From NCBI GenBank assembly GCA_937952285.1, contig CALFZE010000039.1, positions 1-19,377 on the forward strand: a stretch of DNA of 19,377 nt. Reading direction: 5' to 3'. How positions within the stretch are numbered: the stretch's first letter is position 1; every line of letters begins with the position of its first letter. A program made the translations under genes and the position numbers. This DNA comes from UBA2428 sp002343545. GTDB lineage: Bacteria > Bdellovibrionota > UBA2428. The notes beneath the pieces were generated by a model. It did no database searches and was not told where the DNA came from. It saw nothing but the letters and a program-made list of their open reading frames with translations. Shown here one piece after another: positions 1 through 7,494 of the stretch.

Positions 1-52
1 CTACACGCCCGTCGACAACCCGCTTCGCGAAGGAGCCTGCCCCCATGTTTAA
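1..52 (+). CDS. C-terminal end of upstream gene, probably IucA-like siderophore synthetase (partial)
   Basis: A frame open from the left edge ends at TAA 50-52; only 16 codons are visible and they read YTPVDNPLREGACPHV. The NPLR near the end resembles the C-terminus of the IucC-type protein encoded downstream here (NPLRAETTHV), and IucA/IucC proteins commonly end with an NPL-type motif. Its stop overlaps the next start codon (45) by 8 nt, the same overlap as at the iucC/iucD junction, so it is very probably the preceding gene of the same operon. In the classical aerobactin operon that position is iucA, which joins the first acetyl-hydroxylysine to citrate. The assignment rests on context and a short tail only. 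Confidence 0.5.
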   Translation, partial: YTPVDNPLREGACPHV

Positions 53-1052
53 GTTGCCCGCCGAGTTCGTTTTCATGCCTCCGAGTCTCTCGGCGCCGCT
101 CACGGCCCGCTTCGACGGTCGTCGTTTGCGGATTTCGGGCCACGGCCCGACGCTCTCGCTCGACGTCTCGGAACGGGCCGGGCGTCCGTGCCTTTCGGTC
201 GTCGAGGCTCGGTCGGAAGACTCGCCCGTCGCGCTCGCCTTGGCGATGGAGCTTCTCTTCGGCCACGACGTCGAGTCCACGCACCTTCACGTTTCGACGG
301 GCGGAGCGCTGGGCGCCCGGCTCGCGGCTTGGGGCTTCCGCGGCGAATCCGACTTCGTCGTGGCACGCCGTTCGTTCTTCCAGCTCCCCGTCCTTTGGCA
401 CCGCCGCGGCGAGGCGGGCGTGACCTTCGAAGTGTGGAGCGAGACGAGCGGCCGCGCGCATCCCGTTCGCCCCCGCCTCGCGCCGGGTACGCTCTACCGC
501 CGCCACGTCGCGAAGATCGGCCGGACCCTCGCGTTCCGCACGGCCGACGTCGAACGCGATCTCGACGTTTTCCACGCTTGGCACAATGATCCGCGCGTCT
601 CGGGGTTGTGGGAACTCAACCGCCCGAAGGAGGAATTGCGCGCCTACCTCGAGCGTGGCCTCGCGGACGCCCACCAAGTCCCGCTTATCTTCGAGGTCGA
701 CGGGCAGGCGGCCGGGTACTTCGAAGCCTACTGGGCGCCCGAAGATCGTTTGGGGCCCTACTACGAGTACGAGCCCTTCGACCGGGGCTTCCACTTTTTG
801 ATCGGCGGCCGGAGTTTCCTTGGCAAGGAGAACACGAAGGCCGCGATCGCTTCGATCATGCATTACCTTTATCTCGAGGACCCTCGCACGCGCCGGGTCG
901 TCGCCGAGCCGCGGGCCGATAACCAGCTCGCGATCCGTTACGCGCGCCTCGTGCCGGGCTGGCGCATCGTGAAGGAATTCGATTTCCCGCATAAACGCGC
1001 GGCGCTGCTCATGGCCAAGCGCGAGGACTACTTCCTGAAGGGGGCGCCGTGA
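45..1052 (+). CDS. iucB: N6-hydroxylysine O-acetyltransferase, aerobactin-type (IucB)
   Basis: This cytoplasmic GNAT-fold enzyme acetylates N6-hydroxylysine from acetyl-CoA, giving the hydroxamate unit of aerobactin. The 335 aa are close to E. coli IucB (about 315). Recognisable IucB/AlcB-family segments are FRTAD...FHAWHNDPRV at 164-185, YFEAYWAPEDRLG at 225-237, DRGFHFLIG at 246-254, EPRADN at 288-293 and the near-invariant KEFDFPHKR at 310-318. The N-terminal half (1-150) is the less conserved lobe. The ATG at 45 has AGGAG at 31-35 with 9-nt spacing; an in-frame ATG at 75 lacks this. The stop overlaps the next gene's GTG start (GTGA). Function is well supported by family motifs and by gene order; the true acyl donor is inferred. 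Confidence 0.93.
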   Translation: MFKLPAEFVFMPPSLSAPLTARFDGRRLRISGHGPTLSLDVSERAGRPCLSVVEARSEDSPVALALAMELLFGHDVESTHLHVSTGGALGARLAAWGFRGESDFVVARRSFFQLPVLWHRRGEAGVTFEVWSETSGRAHPVRPRLAPGTLYRRHVAKIGRTLAFRTADVERDLDVFHAWHNDPRVSGLWELNRPKEELRAYLERGLADAHQVPLIFEVDGQAAGYFEAYWAPEDRLGPYYEYEPFDRGFHFLIGGRSFLGKENTKAAIASIMHYLYLEDPRTRRVVAEPRADNQLAIRYARLVPGWRIVKEFDFPHKRAALLMAKREDYFLKGAP

Positions 1053-2794
1053 ACGCGGCCGAAGCCTGGCGCCGGGCCCACGTTCAGCTTCTCGCCAAGT
1101 CGATCGGCGAGCTGAGCTACGAACAGCTCCTGTCGCCGTGCGAAGCGGGCGAAGGAAGCTTCGAACTCCGTCTCGCGAGCGGGGTCATTTATCGTTTCAA
1201 GGCCTGGCGTGGCGTCTGGGACCATCTGCGGGTTTCGCCGAGCGCAATCGTGCGTGAGTTCGAAGGCGTCACGGGACCGGCGACCGACGCGGGCCAGTTC
1301 TTCGTCGACGCGAAGGACGAGCTGGGGATGGACGAGATCGTGCTCGGTAATTTCTTGGAAGAAATGCAGTCGACGCTGGTCGCCGACGCGGAGATCTTGG
1401 CGCGAAGCGAAGGATTGGGAGTTCGTGCGCTCGCGGACTGGGACGGACTTCGTTTGCAATCCGTGCTGCCCGGCCACCCCAAGATTCTTTTGAACAAGGG
1501 AAGGCTGGGCTGGGGCGCGCGCGATCTTGAGCTCTACGCGCCCGAATCCGGCACGAGCTTTGAGCTCGAATGGCTTGCGGTCACGACGGGACGCCACGAC
1601 GGGAATCTTCGCGCGGGCGGCGATCCGGAAAGCGCGGCCGCCGAAATGCTTTCGCCGGAGGAGCTCGTGGCCTTCCGCGCCCGCCTTCGCGGCGCGGGGC
1701 ACGATCCCGAGGCGGCCGTCTTCTTGCCCGTTCACCCTTGGCAGTGGGAGCGCGTCGTGCGGATCCACTTCGCGGGTGAGCTTGCGAACGGCCGCCTCGT
1801 TCACCTGGGTAAAGGAGGAGGGAACTATCGTCCGCAGATTTCGCTTCGTACGCTCAGCTGCGAGGCTTATCCGAAGCGCGACGACGTCAAGTTGCCGCTT
1901 AGCATATTGAATACCTCGGCCGTGCGCGGCATCCCGGCGCGCTACGCGACGTCGGCGCCCGCCATCGCTTCGGAGCTCGCGAGAATCTGTCGCGAGGACG
2001 AGATCTTGCGCGCGAGCGAGGTCGAGGTGCTCGCCGATCGCGCGAGCCTCGCGTACGTCAACCCGACTTTCTCGCGCGTGCCCGGTGCGCCCTATCGCTA
2101 CCACGAGACGCTCGGCGCGCTTTGGCGCGAGAGCGTGGAGTCCAAGCTCGCGAAGGGCGAGAAGGGCATCCTTGCCGGCGCGCTCTTCTACCAGGACTTC
2201 GAGGGCCGCTCCCTCGTGGGCGAGTTCGTCCGCCGATCGGGACTCGGCTTCGAGGCTTGGCTCGCGCGCTACTTCGACGCCGTGGTCGTACCGCTTTATC
2301 ATTTGCAGCTACGCCAAGGCATCGGTCTCGTGGCGCACGGACAGAACGTCGTCGTGCGTTTGCGTGACGACGCCCCCTGCGGGGTTTTCTTGAAGGACTT
2401 CCAGGGTGATCTGCGGCTCTCGAGCGAGGCATCGGTTCCCGAGACGCTCGGCCGTCACCTGGATCGTCTGCCTCCGCACTACCTCATCCACGATCTCGTC
2501 ACGGGACATTTCCTGACGGTGCTGCGCTTCGTGTCGGAGACGCTGCGGGAGTCCGATGGCTTTGCCGAACGTGACTTCTACCGGATCCTCTCGGAGCGCA
2601 TCGGCGTTTACCTCGAACGCACGCAGGTCGGGCCGCTGGACGCGCGCTTAGACTTGCGCGGGGAGCGCGTGCAGCGGGTGCTCCTGAACAAAGTTCGCTT
2701 CAAAATCGGTTACGCGGACTCGGTCGAACGCCCCTTGCCGATGCTCGGCGGCGAGTTGCTTAACCCCCTTCGCGCGGAGACGACGCATGTCTGA
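1049..2794 (+). CDS. iucC: Aerobactin-type NIS siderophore synthetase (IucC)
   Basis: An ATP-dependent, NRPS-independent siderophore synthetase of the IucA/IucC family. In E. coli, IucC attaches the second acetyl-hydroxylysine to the citryl intermediate, completing aerobactin. The 581 aa match the family length (E. coli IucC 580). Family signatures include GHPKILLNKGRLGWG at 142-156 (ATP/citrate-binding region), LPVHPWQW at 226-233, SLRTLS at 265-270, KLPLSILNTSAVRGIPARY at 281-299, APYRYHETLG at 347-356, AHGQN at 429-433 and KDFQGD at 449-454. The N-terminus aligns by eye with E. coli IucC (AK..ELxYEQ), supporting the GTG start at 1049, which has AAGGGGG at 1038-1044. It overlaps iucB by 4 nt and iucD by 8 nt. 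IucC rather than IucA is chosen from these segments and the position after iucB. Confidence 0.93.
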   Translation: MNAAEAWRRAHVQLLAKSIGELSYEQLLSPCEAGEGSFELRLASGVIYRFKAWRGVWDHLRVSPSAIVREFEGVTGPATDAGQFFVDAKDELGMDEIVLGNFLEEMQSTLVADAEILARSEGLGVRALADWDGLRLQSVLPGHPKILLNKGRLGWGARDLELYAPESGTSFELEWLAVTTGRHDGNLRAGGDPESAAAEMLSPEELVAFRARLRGAGHDPEAAVFLPVHPWQWERVVRIHFAGELANGRLVHLGKGGGNYRPQISLRTLSCEAYPKRDDVKLPLSILNTSAVRGIPARYATSAPAIASELARICREDEILRASEVEVLADRASLAYVNPTFSRVPGAPYRYHETLGALWRESVESKLAKGEKGILAGALFYQDFEGRSLVGEFVRRSGLGFEAWLARYFDAVVVPLYHLQLRQGIGLVAHGQNVVVRLRDDAPCGVFLKDFQGDLRLSSEASVPETLGRHLDRLPPHYLIHDLVTGHFLTVLRFVSETLRESDGFAERDFYRILSERIGVYLERTQVGPLDARLDLRGERVQRVLLNKVRFKIGYADSVERPLPMLGGELLNPLRAETTHV

Positions 2795-4085
2795 AGTCCT
2801 CGATCTCGTCGGGATCGGTATCGGCCCCTTCAATCTGAGCCTCGCGGCCCTGCTGGATCGCGTGGAGAGCGGCCGTAGCCGTTTCTTCGAGCGCAAGGGC
2901 GGCTTCGATTGGCACGCCGAAGTCATGTTCCCCGACTCCGTCATGCAGACGAGTTACCTGAAGGATCTCGTGACGCCGGTCGATCCGACGAGTCCGTATT
3001 CCTTCTTGAACTACCTCGTGGATCGCAAGTTGTTCTACGCTTTTCTCAACACGCAGCGCGGCGTCGTCTCGCGTCGGGAGTTCGAGCAGTACTGCCAGTG
3101 GGTCGCGGCCAAGCTCGAACGCCGCTTGCGCTTCGGGATCGACGTGCGGGCGGTCGACTTCGACGGCTCGGAGTTCCGCGTCGAGACCTCGGGCGGCGTG
3201 CAGCGCGCCAAGCATATCTGCGTCGCTACGGGTTACGCCCCGCGAATTCCCGACGTCGCGCGGCCTCACTTGGGTCCGCGGGTTTTCCACGCCAAGAGTC
3301 CCGAGCTCGCGAAGCTGCGTTTGGACGGCAGGCGCGTCCTGGTCGTGGGCGGCGGACAGACGGGGATCGAGGTCTTCCGCAATGCCCTGCTCGATCGTTG
3401 GGGGCGCGCGGCCGACGTGCAGCTCGTGACGCGGCGGAGCGGTCTCGAGCCGCTCGACGAGTCGGCCTTCACGAACGAGTACTTCACGCCCCACTACCTG
3501 GACGGGTTCTGGGGCTTGGCATCGGTGGCGAAGGCCCAGGTCGTCGCCTCGCAGAAGCTCGCGAGCGACGGCAACACGCCGGCTTACCTGCTTGATCTTT
3601 ACAACGATCTCTACCGTCTCAAGCTCGTCGAGGGTGATCCGCGGGGGCTCGGCATCCTGGCCAATCGGCGTCTACGGGCGTTCGATCGTGAAGGCGAGGC
3701 CTATCGGGTGCGCTTCGATCACGCCCACGGCGGCGACGAGGAAACGATCGTGGCCGACGTGGTGATCCTCGCGACCGGCTTCGAGGCGCGCCTGCCGCCG
3801 GTGCTCGAGCCGCTCTTCCCGCGGCTTAAACTCGACGGGCAAGGGCGCTTTCGTTTTCGGAAGTCTTACGCCGTCGAGTGGGACGGGCCGGACGAGAATC
3901 GTATTTACGCTCTCAACTACAGCCGGCACGAGCATGGCATCGCCGATCCGCAAACGAGCCTCATGGCTTGGCGGGCGGCCGTCGTCGTGAACGACTTGAT
4001 GGGCCGCAAGGTCTACGACACCGACTCCCCTCGCCAGAATTTCGTCGAGCACGCGCCCCGCTTCGCCCCCAAGGAGACCCCATGA
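2787..4085 (+). CDS. iucD: L-lysine N6-monooxygenase (IucD)
   Basis: A flavin-dependent N-hydroxylase (SidA/IucD/PvdA family) that hydroxylates lysine at N6 using NADPH and O2, the first committed step of aerobactin synthesis. The 432 aa show the FAD motif GIGIGPFNLS at 9-18, MQTSYLKDLV at 53-62, PYSFLNYL at 70-77, the NADPH-binding VVGGGQTG at 186-193, ALDE-type PLDESAFTNEYFTP at 222-235, ATGF at 329-332 and ADPQTSLMAWR at 386-396. These match E. coli IucD segment by segment, favouring lysine over ornithine (PvdA) as substrate. The ATG at 2787 has GGAG at 2776-2779, spacing 7. It overlaps iucC by 8 nt, and its own stop overlaps the receptor start as ATGA, implying translational coupling along the operon. 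Confidence 0.94.
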   Translation: MSEVLDLVGIGIGPFNLSLAALLDRVESGRSRFFERKGGFDWHAEVMFPDSVMQTSYLKDLVTPVDPTSPYSFLNYLVDRKLFYAFLNTQRGVVSRREFEQYCQWVAAKLERRLRFGIDVRAVDFDGSEFRVETSGGVQRAKHICVATGYAPRIPDVARPHLGPRVFHAKSPELAKLRLDGRRVLVVGGGQTGIEVFRNALLDRWGRAADVQLVTRRSGLEPLDESAFTNEYFTPHYLDGFWGLASVAKAQVVASQKLASDGNTPAYLLDLYNDLYRLKLVEGDPRGLGILANRRLRAFDREGEAYRVRFDHAHGGDEETIVADVVILATGFEARLPPVLEPLFPRLKLDGQGRFRFRKSYAVEWDGPDENRIYALNYSRHEHGIADPQTSLMAWRAAVVVNDLMGRKVYDTDSPRQNFVEHAPRFAPKETP

Positions 4086-6184
4086 AACTTCTTTTGATCC
4101 CGACCCTCGCGCTCGCGCTTTTCTCGGCGATGGCGCAAGAAGCCGTCCAGCTGGAGACCATTCGGGTCAAAGGTACGAAGGAAGGAAAAAGCGCGGAAGC
4201 GACGCCCGAGAGCGTCGTCGTCCTGCGCGAAAGCGATCTGCCCGCGGCGGGAAGCGAAAGTTCGCTCGGCGCCCTGAGCGGCCTCCCGAACGTCGAGGTC
4301 AACAAGAACGGCGAATCCTTCAGTATTCGCGGCATCAACAGCGTCGGCGTGACGGGTTTTCAGAAGGACAATCTTTCGAGCGTGATCGTCGATGACCTCT
4401 TCCAGACGGATCTCGCTTTGCAGGCCGGCAGTTTTTGGCTTTGGGACTTGGATCGCGTCGAGATTCTGCGGGGTGCGCAGTCCACGAGCCAGGGCGTGAA
4501 CTCGCTCGCGGGGACGATTCTCGTGGACCACGCGCGGGCGGCCTTTGCGCGCGAAGGCGCGGTCAAGGTCGGCCTCGGCAGTCGATGGCAGCGGGAGCTC
4601 GGCTTTCGCGCCAACGAAGCGCTCCTCGGCGGGCGTCTCGCGACGCGCGTCGCCTACGAGAAGGACGGCTCGCGCGGGTCCATCGTCAACCTCGCGACGA
4701 ACAACGCGGAGTGGGGAAGCCACAACCGCGACCGCGCCCGCGCGGAACTCACGTATGCGCTGAACGAGACCTCGACGATCGGCGTGGACGCGAAATTCCA
4801 TCGCCAGGCGCAAGGGGGCAGCTACACCCAGGGCGAAGATCCCTTCGCGCGGCAAGTTTCGGAGGACGTCGACTTCCGGACGACGACCCGCAATTCGCAA
4901 ATCGGCCTGCGCTACGAGAGTCGCGTCAACGCGGCCTGGACGGCCTGCTGGCACGGCGGCTTCAAGACGAGCCACCAGGACGCGCTCAGCGACGCCGACG
5001 GCACGTCCCAGAACACGGCCGGCGCCCGCGTCGAGCGCCACATCGATCGCTACGCGAGCGTCGAAGCGCGTCTGAACTACCGCGGCGAACGCGTCGATAA
5101 CCTCGTCGGCCTGCACGTTCACGACTTCCGTTTGCAGGACGACTACGACTTCGATCTGCTCTATCCGGTCACGACGACCGTCGCGACGAACGTGGGTGTG
5201 GAGCAGGGGGTCGACCGCCGCCGCCAGGTCGTTTCGGTCTTCGACGCCGTCACCTGGCGGATGGGCGAGGGCGGCGCGATCGTCGCGGGCGCGCGCGCGG
5301 AATCGGTCCGCTCGACCTACGGGACCGACGTGACGGGCCTGCGGCGCGCGAATCTGGGCGCCGCGAACAACGCCCGTCTGGATGCCTATCTCGACAAGAT
5401 CTCCGGGGCCTACGGCGGCGAGAATCGGCGCTTCGTCGTGCTTCCGCGACTCGGCTACACCTGGGGCGACGGCACGCATCACTACGGCCTCGTCTATACC
5501 CGGGGCTACCGGACCTCGGGCGTGAGCATCAACCGTAGCCGCGCGACGGCGGTCGAGTACGGCCCGGAATTCACGAACAACTACGAGGCGTCGTACAAGT
5601 TCGCGTCGGGAGCTTGGCGCCTCGCCCTGAACCTCTTCTACATCGATTGGCGCGCGCAGCAGGTGCAGGTCCAGCTCACGAACGATTTTTACGACTCGCA
5701 GGTCGAAAACGCGGCGCGCTCGCGCGTCTACGGAGCCGAGCTCGAGCAACGCGTGCCGGCCGCCTACGGGCTCGCGACGACCTTCGGGGTGGGCTACGTC
5801 AACACGCGCTTCAAGGACTTCAAGGTGCGCGACGTCGACTACGCGGGCAAGCAGTTTCCCTTCGCGGCCAGCTGGACGGCGCGCGTCGCGCAGGAATGGC
5901 GCCCGACGGAAGACTGGGCTTTGTTCACGGCCCTGCGGCACGTGAGCCCGGCCTTCTCGAACGCGGAGAACACGCGCAAGGGCGCGGCCCAGTACGAGTG
6001 GAGCGCGAACGCCCAGTACTTCTGGGCCGATTGGGTCTTCGAGCTTTACGCCAACAACATCCTCAACGCGCGCACGCTGCTCTTCGACGGACGTCCGACG
6101 AGCGCGACTTCGCCGTATCGGGCGAGCTACCACCAGGTCAACGCGCCCCGCGAAGTGGGCGCCCGCGTCAGCTACCTTTGGTAA
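4082..6184 (+). CDS. TonB-dependent siderophore receptor
   Basis: An outer-membrane gated porin that takes up the ferric siderophore with energy from TonB-ExbBD. The 700-aa protein has a signal peptide (cleavage likely after AMA, residue 18), a TonB-box-like LETIRVKG at 24-31, a plug domain (SIRGIN, then VIVDDLFQTD and VEILRGAQSTSQG, then LAGTI) and a long beta-rich region ending in an aromatic residue (VSYLW), as expected for a 22-strand barrel. The ATG at 4082 has AAGGAG at 4071-4076; a longer in-frame frame starting at 3878 lies inside iucD and lacks a signal sequence. It occupies the iutA position of an aerobactin operon and overlaps iucD by 4 nt. The plug sequence does not closely resemble E. 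coli IutA, so orthology is not claimed; the ligand is inferred from the operon. Confidence 0.9.
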   Translation: MKLLLIPTLALALFSAMAQEAVQLETIRVKGTKEGKSAEATPESVVVLRESDLPAAGSESSLGALSGLPNVEVNKNGESFSIRGINSVGVTGFQKDNLSSVIVDDLFQTDLALQAGSFWLWDLDRVEILRGAQSTSQGVNSLAGTILVDHARAAFAREGAVKVGLGSRWQRELGFRANEALLGGRLATRVAYEKDGSRGSIVNLATNNAEWGSHNRDRARAELTYALNETSTIGVDAKFHRQAQGGSYTQGEDPFARQVSEDVDFRTTTRNSQIGLRYESRVNAAWTACWHGGFKTSHQDALSDADGTSQNTAGARVERHIDRYASVEARLNYRGERVDNLVGLHVHDFRLQDDYDFDLLYPVTTTVATNVGVEQGVDRRRQVVSVFDAVTWRMGEGGAIVAGARAESVRSTYGTDVTGLRRANLGAANNARLDAYLDKISGAYGGENRRFVVLPRLGYTWGDGTHHYGLVYTRGYRTSGVSINRSRATAVEYGPEFTNNYEASYKFASGAWRLALNLFYIDWRAQQVQVQLTNDFYDSQVENAARSRVYGAELEQRVPAAYGLATTFGVGYVNTRFKDFKVRDVDYAGKQFPFAASWTARVAQEWRPTEDWALFTALRHVSPAFSNAENTRKGAAQYEWSANAQYFWADWVFELYANNILNARTLLFDGRPTSATSPYRASYHQVNAPREVGARVSYLW

Positions 6185-6187
6185 AAA

Positions 6188-6202
6188 TGATATTGATTCT
6201 CA
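6188..6202. promoter_or_regulatory. Fur box
   Basis: The sequence TGATATTGATTCTCA matches the 7-1-7 Fur consensus TGATAATnATTATCA at 12 of 14 defined positions, and weaker overlapping repeats flank it at 6-bp offsets. It sits 3 bp after the receptor stop codon in an abrupt AT-rich patch of otherwise GC-rich DNA, and about 110 bp before the next start codon. It most likely represses the gene at 6314 in iron-replete cells. The operon's own promoter must lie left of the window. Confidence 0.7.
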
Positions 6203-6209
6203 ATTTTGA

Positions 6210-6239
6210 TTGACGGTTTTGCCCGTGCCTCGCTAACAA
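6210..6239 (+). promoter_or_regulatory. Candidate sigma-70-type promoter for the 6314 gene
   Basis: A TTGACG -35-like hexamer (6210-6215) is followed after 18 bp by a weak TAACAA (6234-6239). The Fur box ends 7 bp before the -35, so bound Fur could block polymerase. The -10 matches TATAAT at only 3 of 6 positions, so the exact site is uncertain. Confidence 0.35.
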
Positions 6240-6250
6240 ATCGGAATCCC

Positions 6251-6278
6251 CCGCGAGACGCCCCCGGGAGTCTCGCGG
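6251..6278 (+). other. Leader stem-loop upstream of the 6314 gene
   Basis: CCGCGAGAC (6251-6259) and GTCTCGCGG (6270-6278) form a perfect 9-bp stem with a 10-nt loop. No T-run follows, so it is unlikely to be a plain intrinsic terminator. If transcription starts near 6246 the hairpin would form at the extreme 5' end of the mRNA, a position that can stabilise transcripts. It could also mark the 3' end of the siderophore operon message. Confidence 0.45.
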
Positions 6279-6313
6279 ATAACCAACGGCCCTCTCACCT
6301 TTCTGGAGCTTCC

Positions 6314-6841
6314 ATGAAAAAACTCGCACTCTTCTCTCTCCTCTCGATCACGCCCCTGGCGAACGCCTCGACCGATCTCGTCCTTCCGGGCGAGAAGTGG
6401 GTCGCCAAGTTCGACAAGTTCATCTGCGCGGCTTTCGGCCCGGCCGTTCAGCGTCCGGAAGCCCTCGAGAAGATCAACCTGAGCTTCGAGAAAGTCACGA
6501 CGGACTCGACGCTCGACAACGCGCTCATCCGCGCGACCTTCGAGGAAAACGGCGTCACCTGCCGCTACAACGCCATCCTCTTCGCCGACAACGCCGCGCA
6601 AACCTCGACGCTCGTGCAGTCGATCGCGTACGTGCCGGGCGGCGACGCGACGACCTACCGCGCTTGCTTGGAAGGTAAGGCCCTCCTTGACGGCGCCTTC
6701 GAAGCGACGAACCCGTACCTCTACTACGGCCACCCCCATAACCTGGCGTTCATGATGCCGGGCGTGGGCGCGGAAGGCGTTTGCGGCGCGGGCCAAGCGG
6801 CCATCGGCGCGAACTTCGTCGTGACCGGTCGCATTCGCTAA
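6314..6841 (+). CDS. Secreted four-cysteine protein of unknown function, probably iron-regulated
   Basis: I do not recognise a family. The 175-aa product has a clean Sec signal peptide (MKKLALFSLLSITPLANA, cleavage after residue 18), so it is predicted periplasmic or exported. The mature part has four cysteines (38, 83, 118, 157), enough for two disulphides, and a YYGHPHN motif at 137-143 with two histidines. Much of it looks beta-rich. The ATG at 6314 has GGAG at 6305-6308, spacing 5; an in-frame extension back to 6206 has no SD and would bury the signal peptide. A Fur box lies upstream and an intrinsic terminator directly downstream, so it is probably a monocistronic, iron-responsive unit following the siderophore operon. 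A role in siderophore or iron handling is inference from that context only. Confidence 0.8.
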   Translation: MKKLALFSLLSITPLANASTDLVLPGEKWVAKFDKFICAAFGPAVQRPEALEKINLSFEKVTTDSTLDNALIRATFEENGVTCRYNAILFADNAAQTSTLVQSIAYVPGGDATTYRACLEGKALLDGAFEATNPYLYYGHPHNLAFMMPGVGAEGVCGAGQAAIGANFVVTGRIR

Positions 6842-6871
6842 GACGAAGGCCCTTCGGTCATTCGTCCCTCG

Positions 6872-6904
6872 GGCTTCCTCCGGCGACGGGGGAGGCCTTT
6901 TTTT
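6872..6904 (+). terminator. Intrinsic terminator after the 6314 gene
   Basis: GGCTTCCTCC (6872-6881) pairs with GGGGGAGGCC (6888-6897), a 10-bp stem with two G-T wobbles and a 6-nt loop, followed immediately by seven T (6898-6904). It lies 31 bp after the stop codon and is a textbook rho-independent terminator. Confidence 0.88.
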
Positions 6905-6948
6905 GGGCGTGACCTTGTGAATCATGCGGCCCACGCGAGAATGAACTC

Positions 6949-7413
6949 ATGGGCATGAAGCGCTTCGTTCTCGCACTCACGCTTCTTTTTCCCGGAGCCT
7001 CGGCGTTCGCCGTGAACTTTACGGGTCATTGGCGTGGAAGCGGCCAGGTCACCGAGTCGGGCTGGACGGGCAATCGTAGCGGTCCTTGCGGGCAAATCGA
7101 GATCCGTATCGAACACGTCGCTTCGGCTCTCACCGTGCAGAGTTACAAGGCGACTTGCGGGCTCATGCAGCCGGATTGGGGACCGGTACCCATGGAAATT
7201 CGCGGCACGCGAGTTTTCGAGGGCGAAACCGAAACGGGCACGCTCGTCGATAACTTGCTGCGCACGCTCAGCGCGGACGGCGGCGTTCAGTACGCGTTCA
7301 ACCTGCGTCTGAACGGCGAGGGCGGTCCCGCGCCCACGCTCGACGCCTACTACGGCGTCCGAAATCTCGTGGGCACGATCGTCATCGAAGGCACCCTGAG
7401 TCCCGTTCCTTAA
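6949..7413 (+). CDS. Small secreted protein of unknown function
   Basis: I do not recognise a family. The 154-aa product begins with a signal peptide (cleavage likely after AFA, residue 21), followed by VNFTGHWRGSG, a start reminiscent of small extracytoplasmic beta-barrel or lipocalin-like proteins, though that likeness is weak. Two cysteines (47 and 70) could form one disulphide. The start may be the ATG at 6949 or the one at 6955; neither has a strong SD, and both keep the signal peptide intact. A terminator separates it from the gene before. It converges with the regulator on the other strand, and a 72-bp inverted repeat fills the gap between their stop codons. Confidence 0.75.
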   Translation: MGMKRFVLALTLLFPGASAFAVNFTGHWRGSGQVTESGWTGNRSGPCGQIEIRIEHVASALTVQSYKATCGLMQPDWGPVPMEIRGTRVFEGETETGTLVDNLLRTLSADGGVQYAFNLRLNGEGGPAPTLDAYYGVRNLVGTIVIEGTLSPVP

Positions 7414-7414
7414 A

Positions 7415-7486
7415 GGCGTCAGGCACTTTTTGGTTTCGCACTTGCGTCATTTGACGCAGTTGCGAAACCAAAAAGTGCCTGACGCC
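7415..7486. repeat. 72-bp inverted repeat between convergent genes (palindromic element or two-way terminator)
   Basis: Perfect 26-bp arms lie at 7415-7440 and 7461-7486, and the 20-bp centre is itself a palindrome (TGCGTCA, TT, TGACGCA at 7443-7458). The whole unit folds into an almost continuous hairpin of about 34 pairs. It fills nearly all the space between the stop codon at 7411-7413 and the opposing stop codon at 7495. The outer arm begins GGCGTCAGGCACTTTTT, which resembles a palindromic GTCAGGCAC-type motif I recall from many bacterial genomes; that recollection is unverified. The T and A runs inside the arms would allow termination in both directions. It may be a REP-like or MITE-like unit. 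Confidence 0.85.
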
Positions 7487-7494
7487 CCAAACAT

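Noticed and set aside
1028..2302. A 424-codon minus-strand open frame opposite iucC
   Set aside because: No domain recognised and it lies entirely opposite a strongly conserved synthetase.
4013..6133. A 706-codon open frame on the minus strand opposite the receptor gene
   Set aside because: It is a GC-rich antisense shadow: Arg/Val/Ala-heavy, no recognisable domain or SD, and fully opposite a gene with a signal peptide and clear TonB-receptor motifs.
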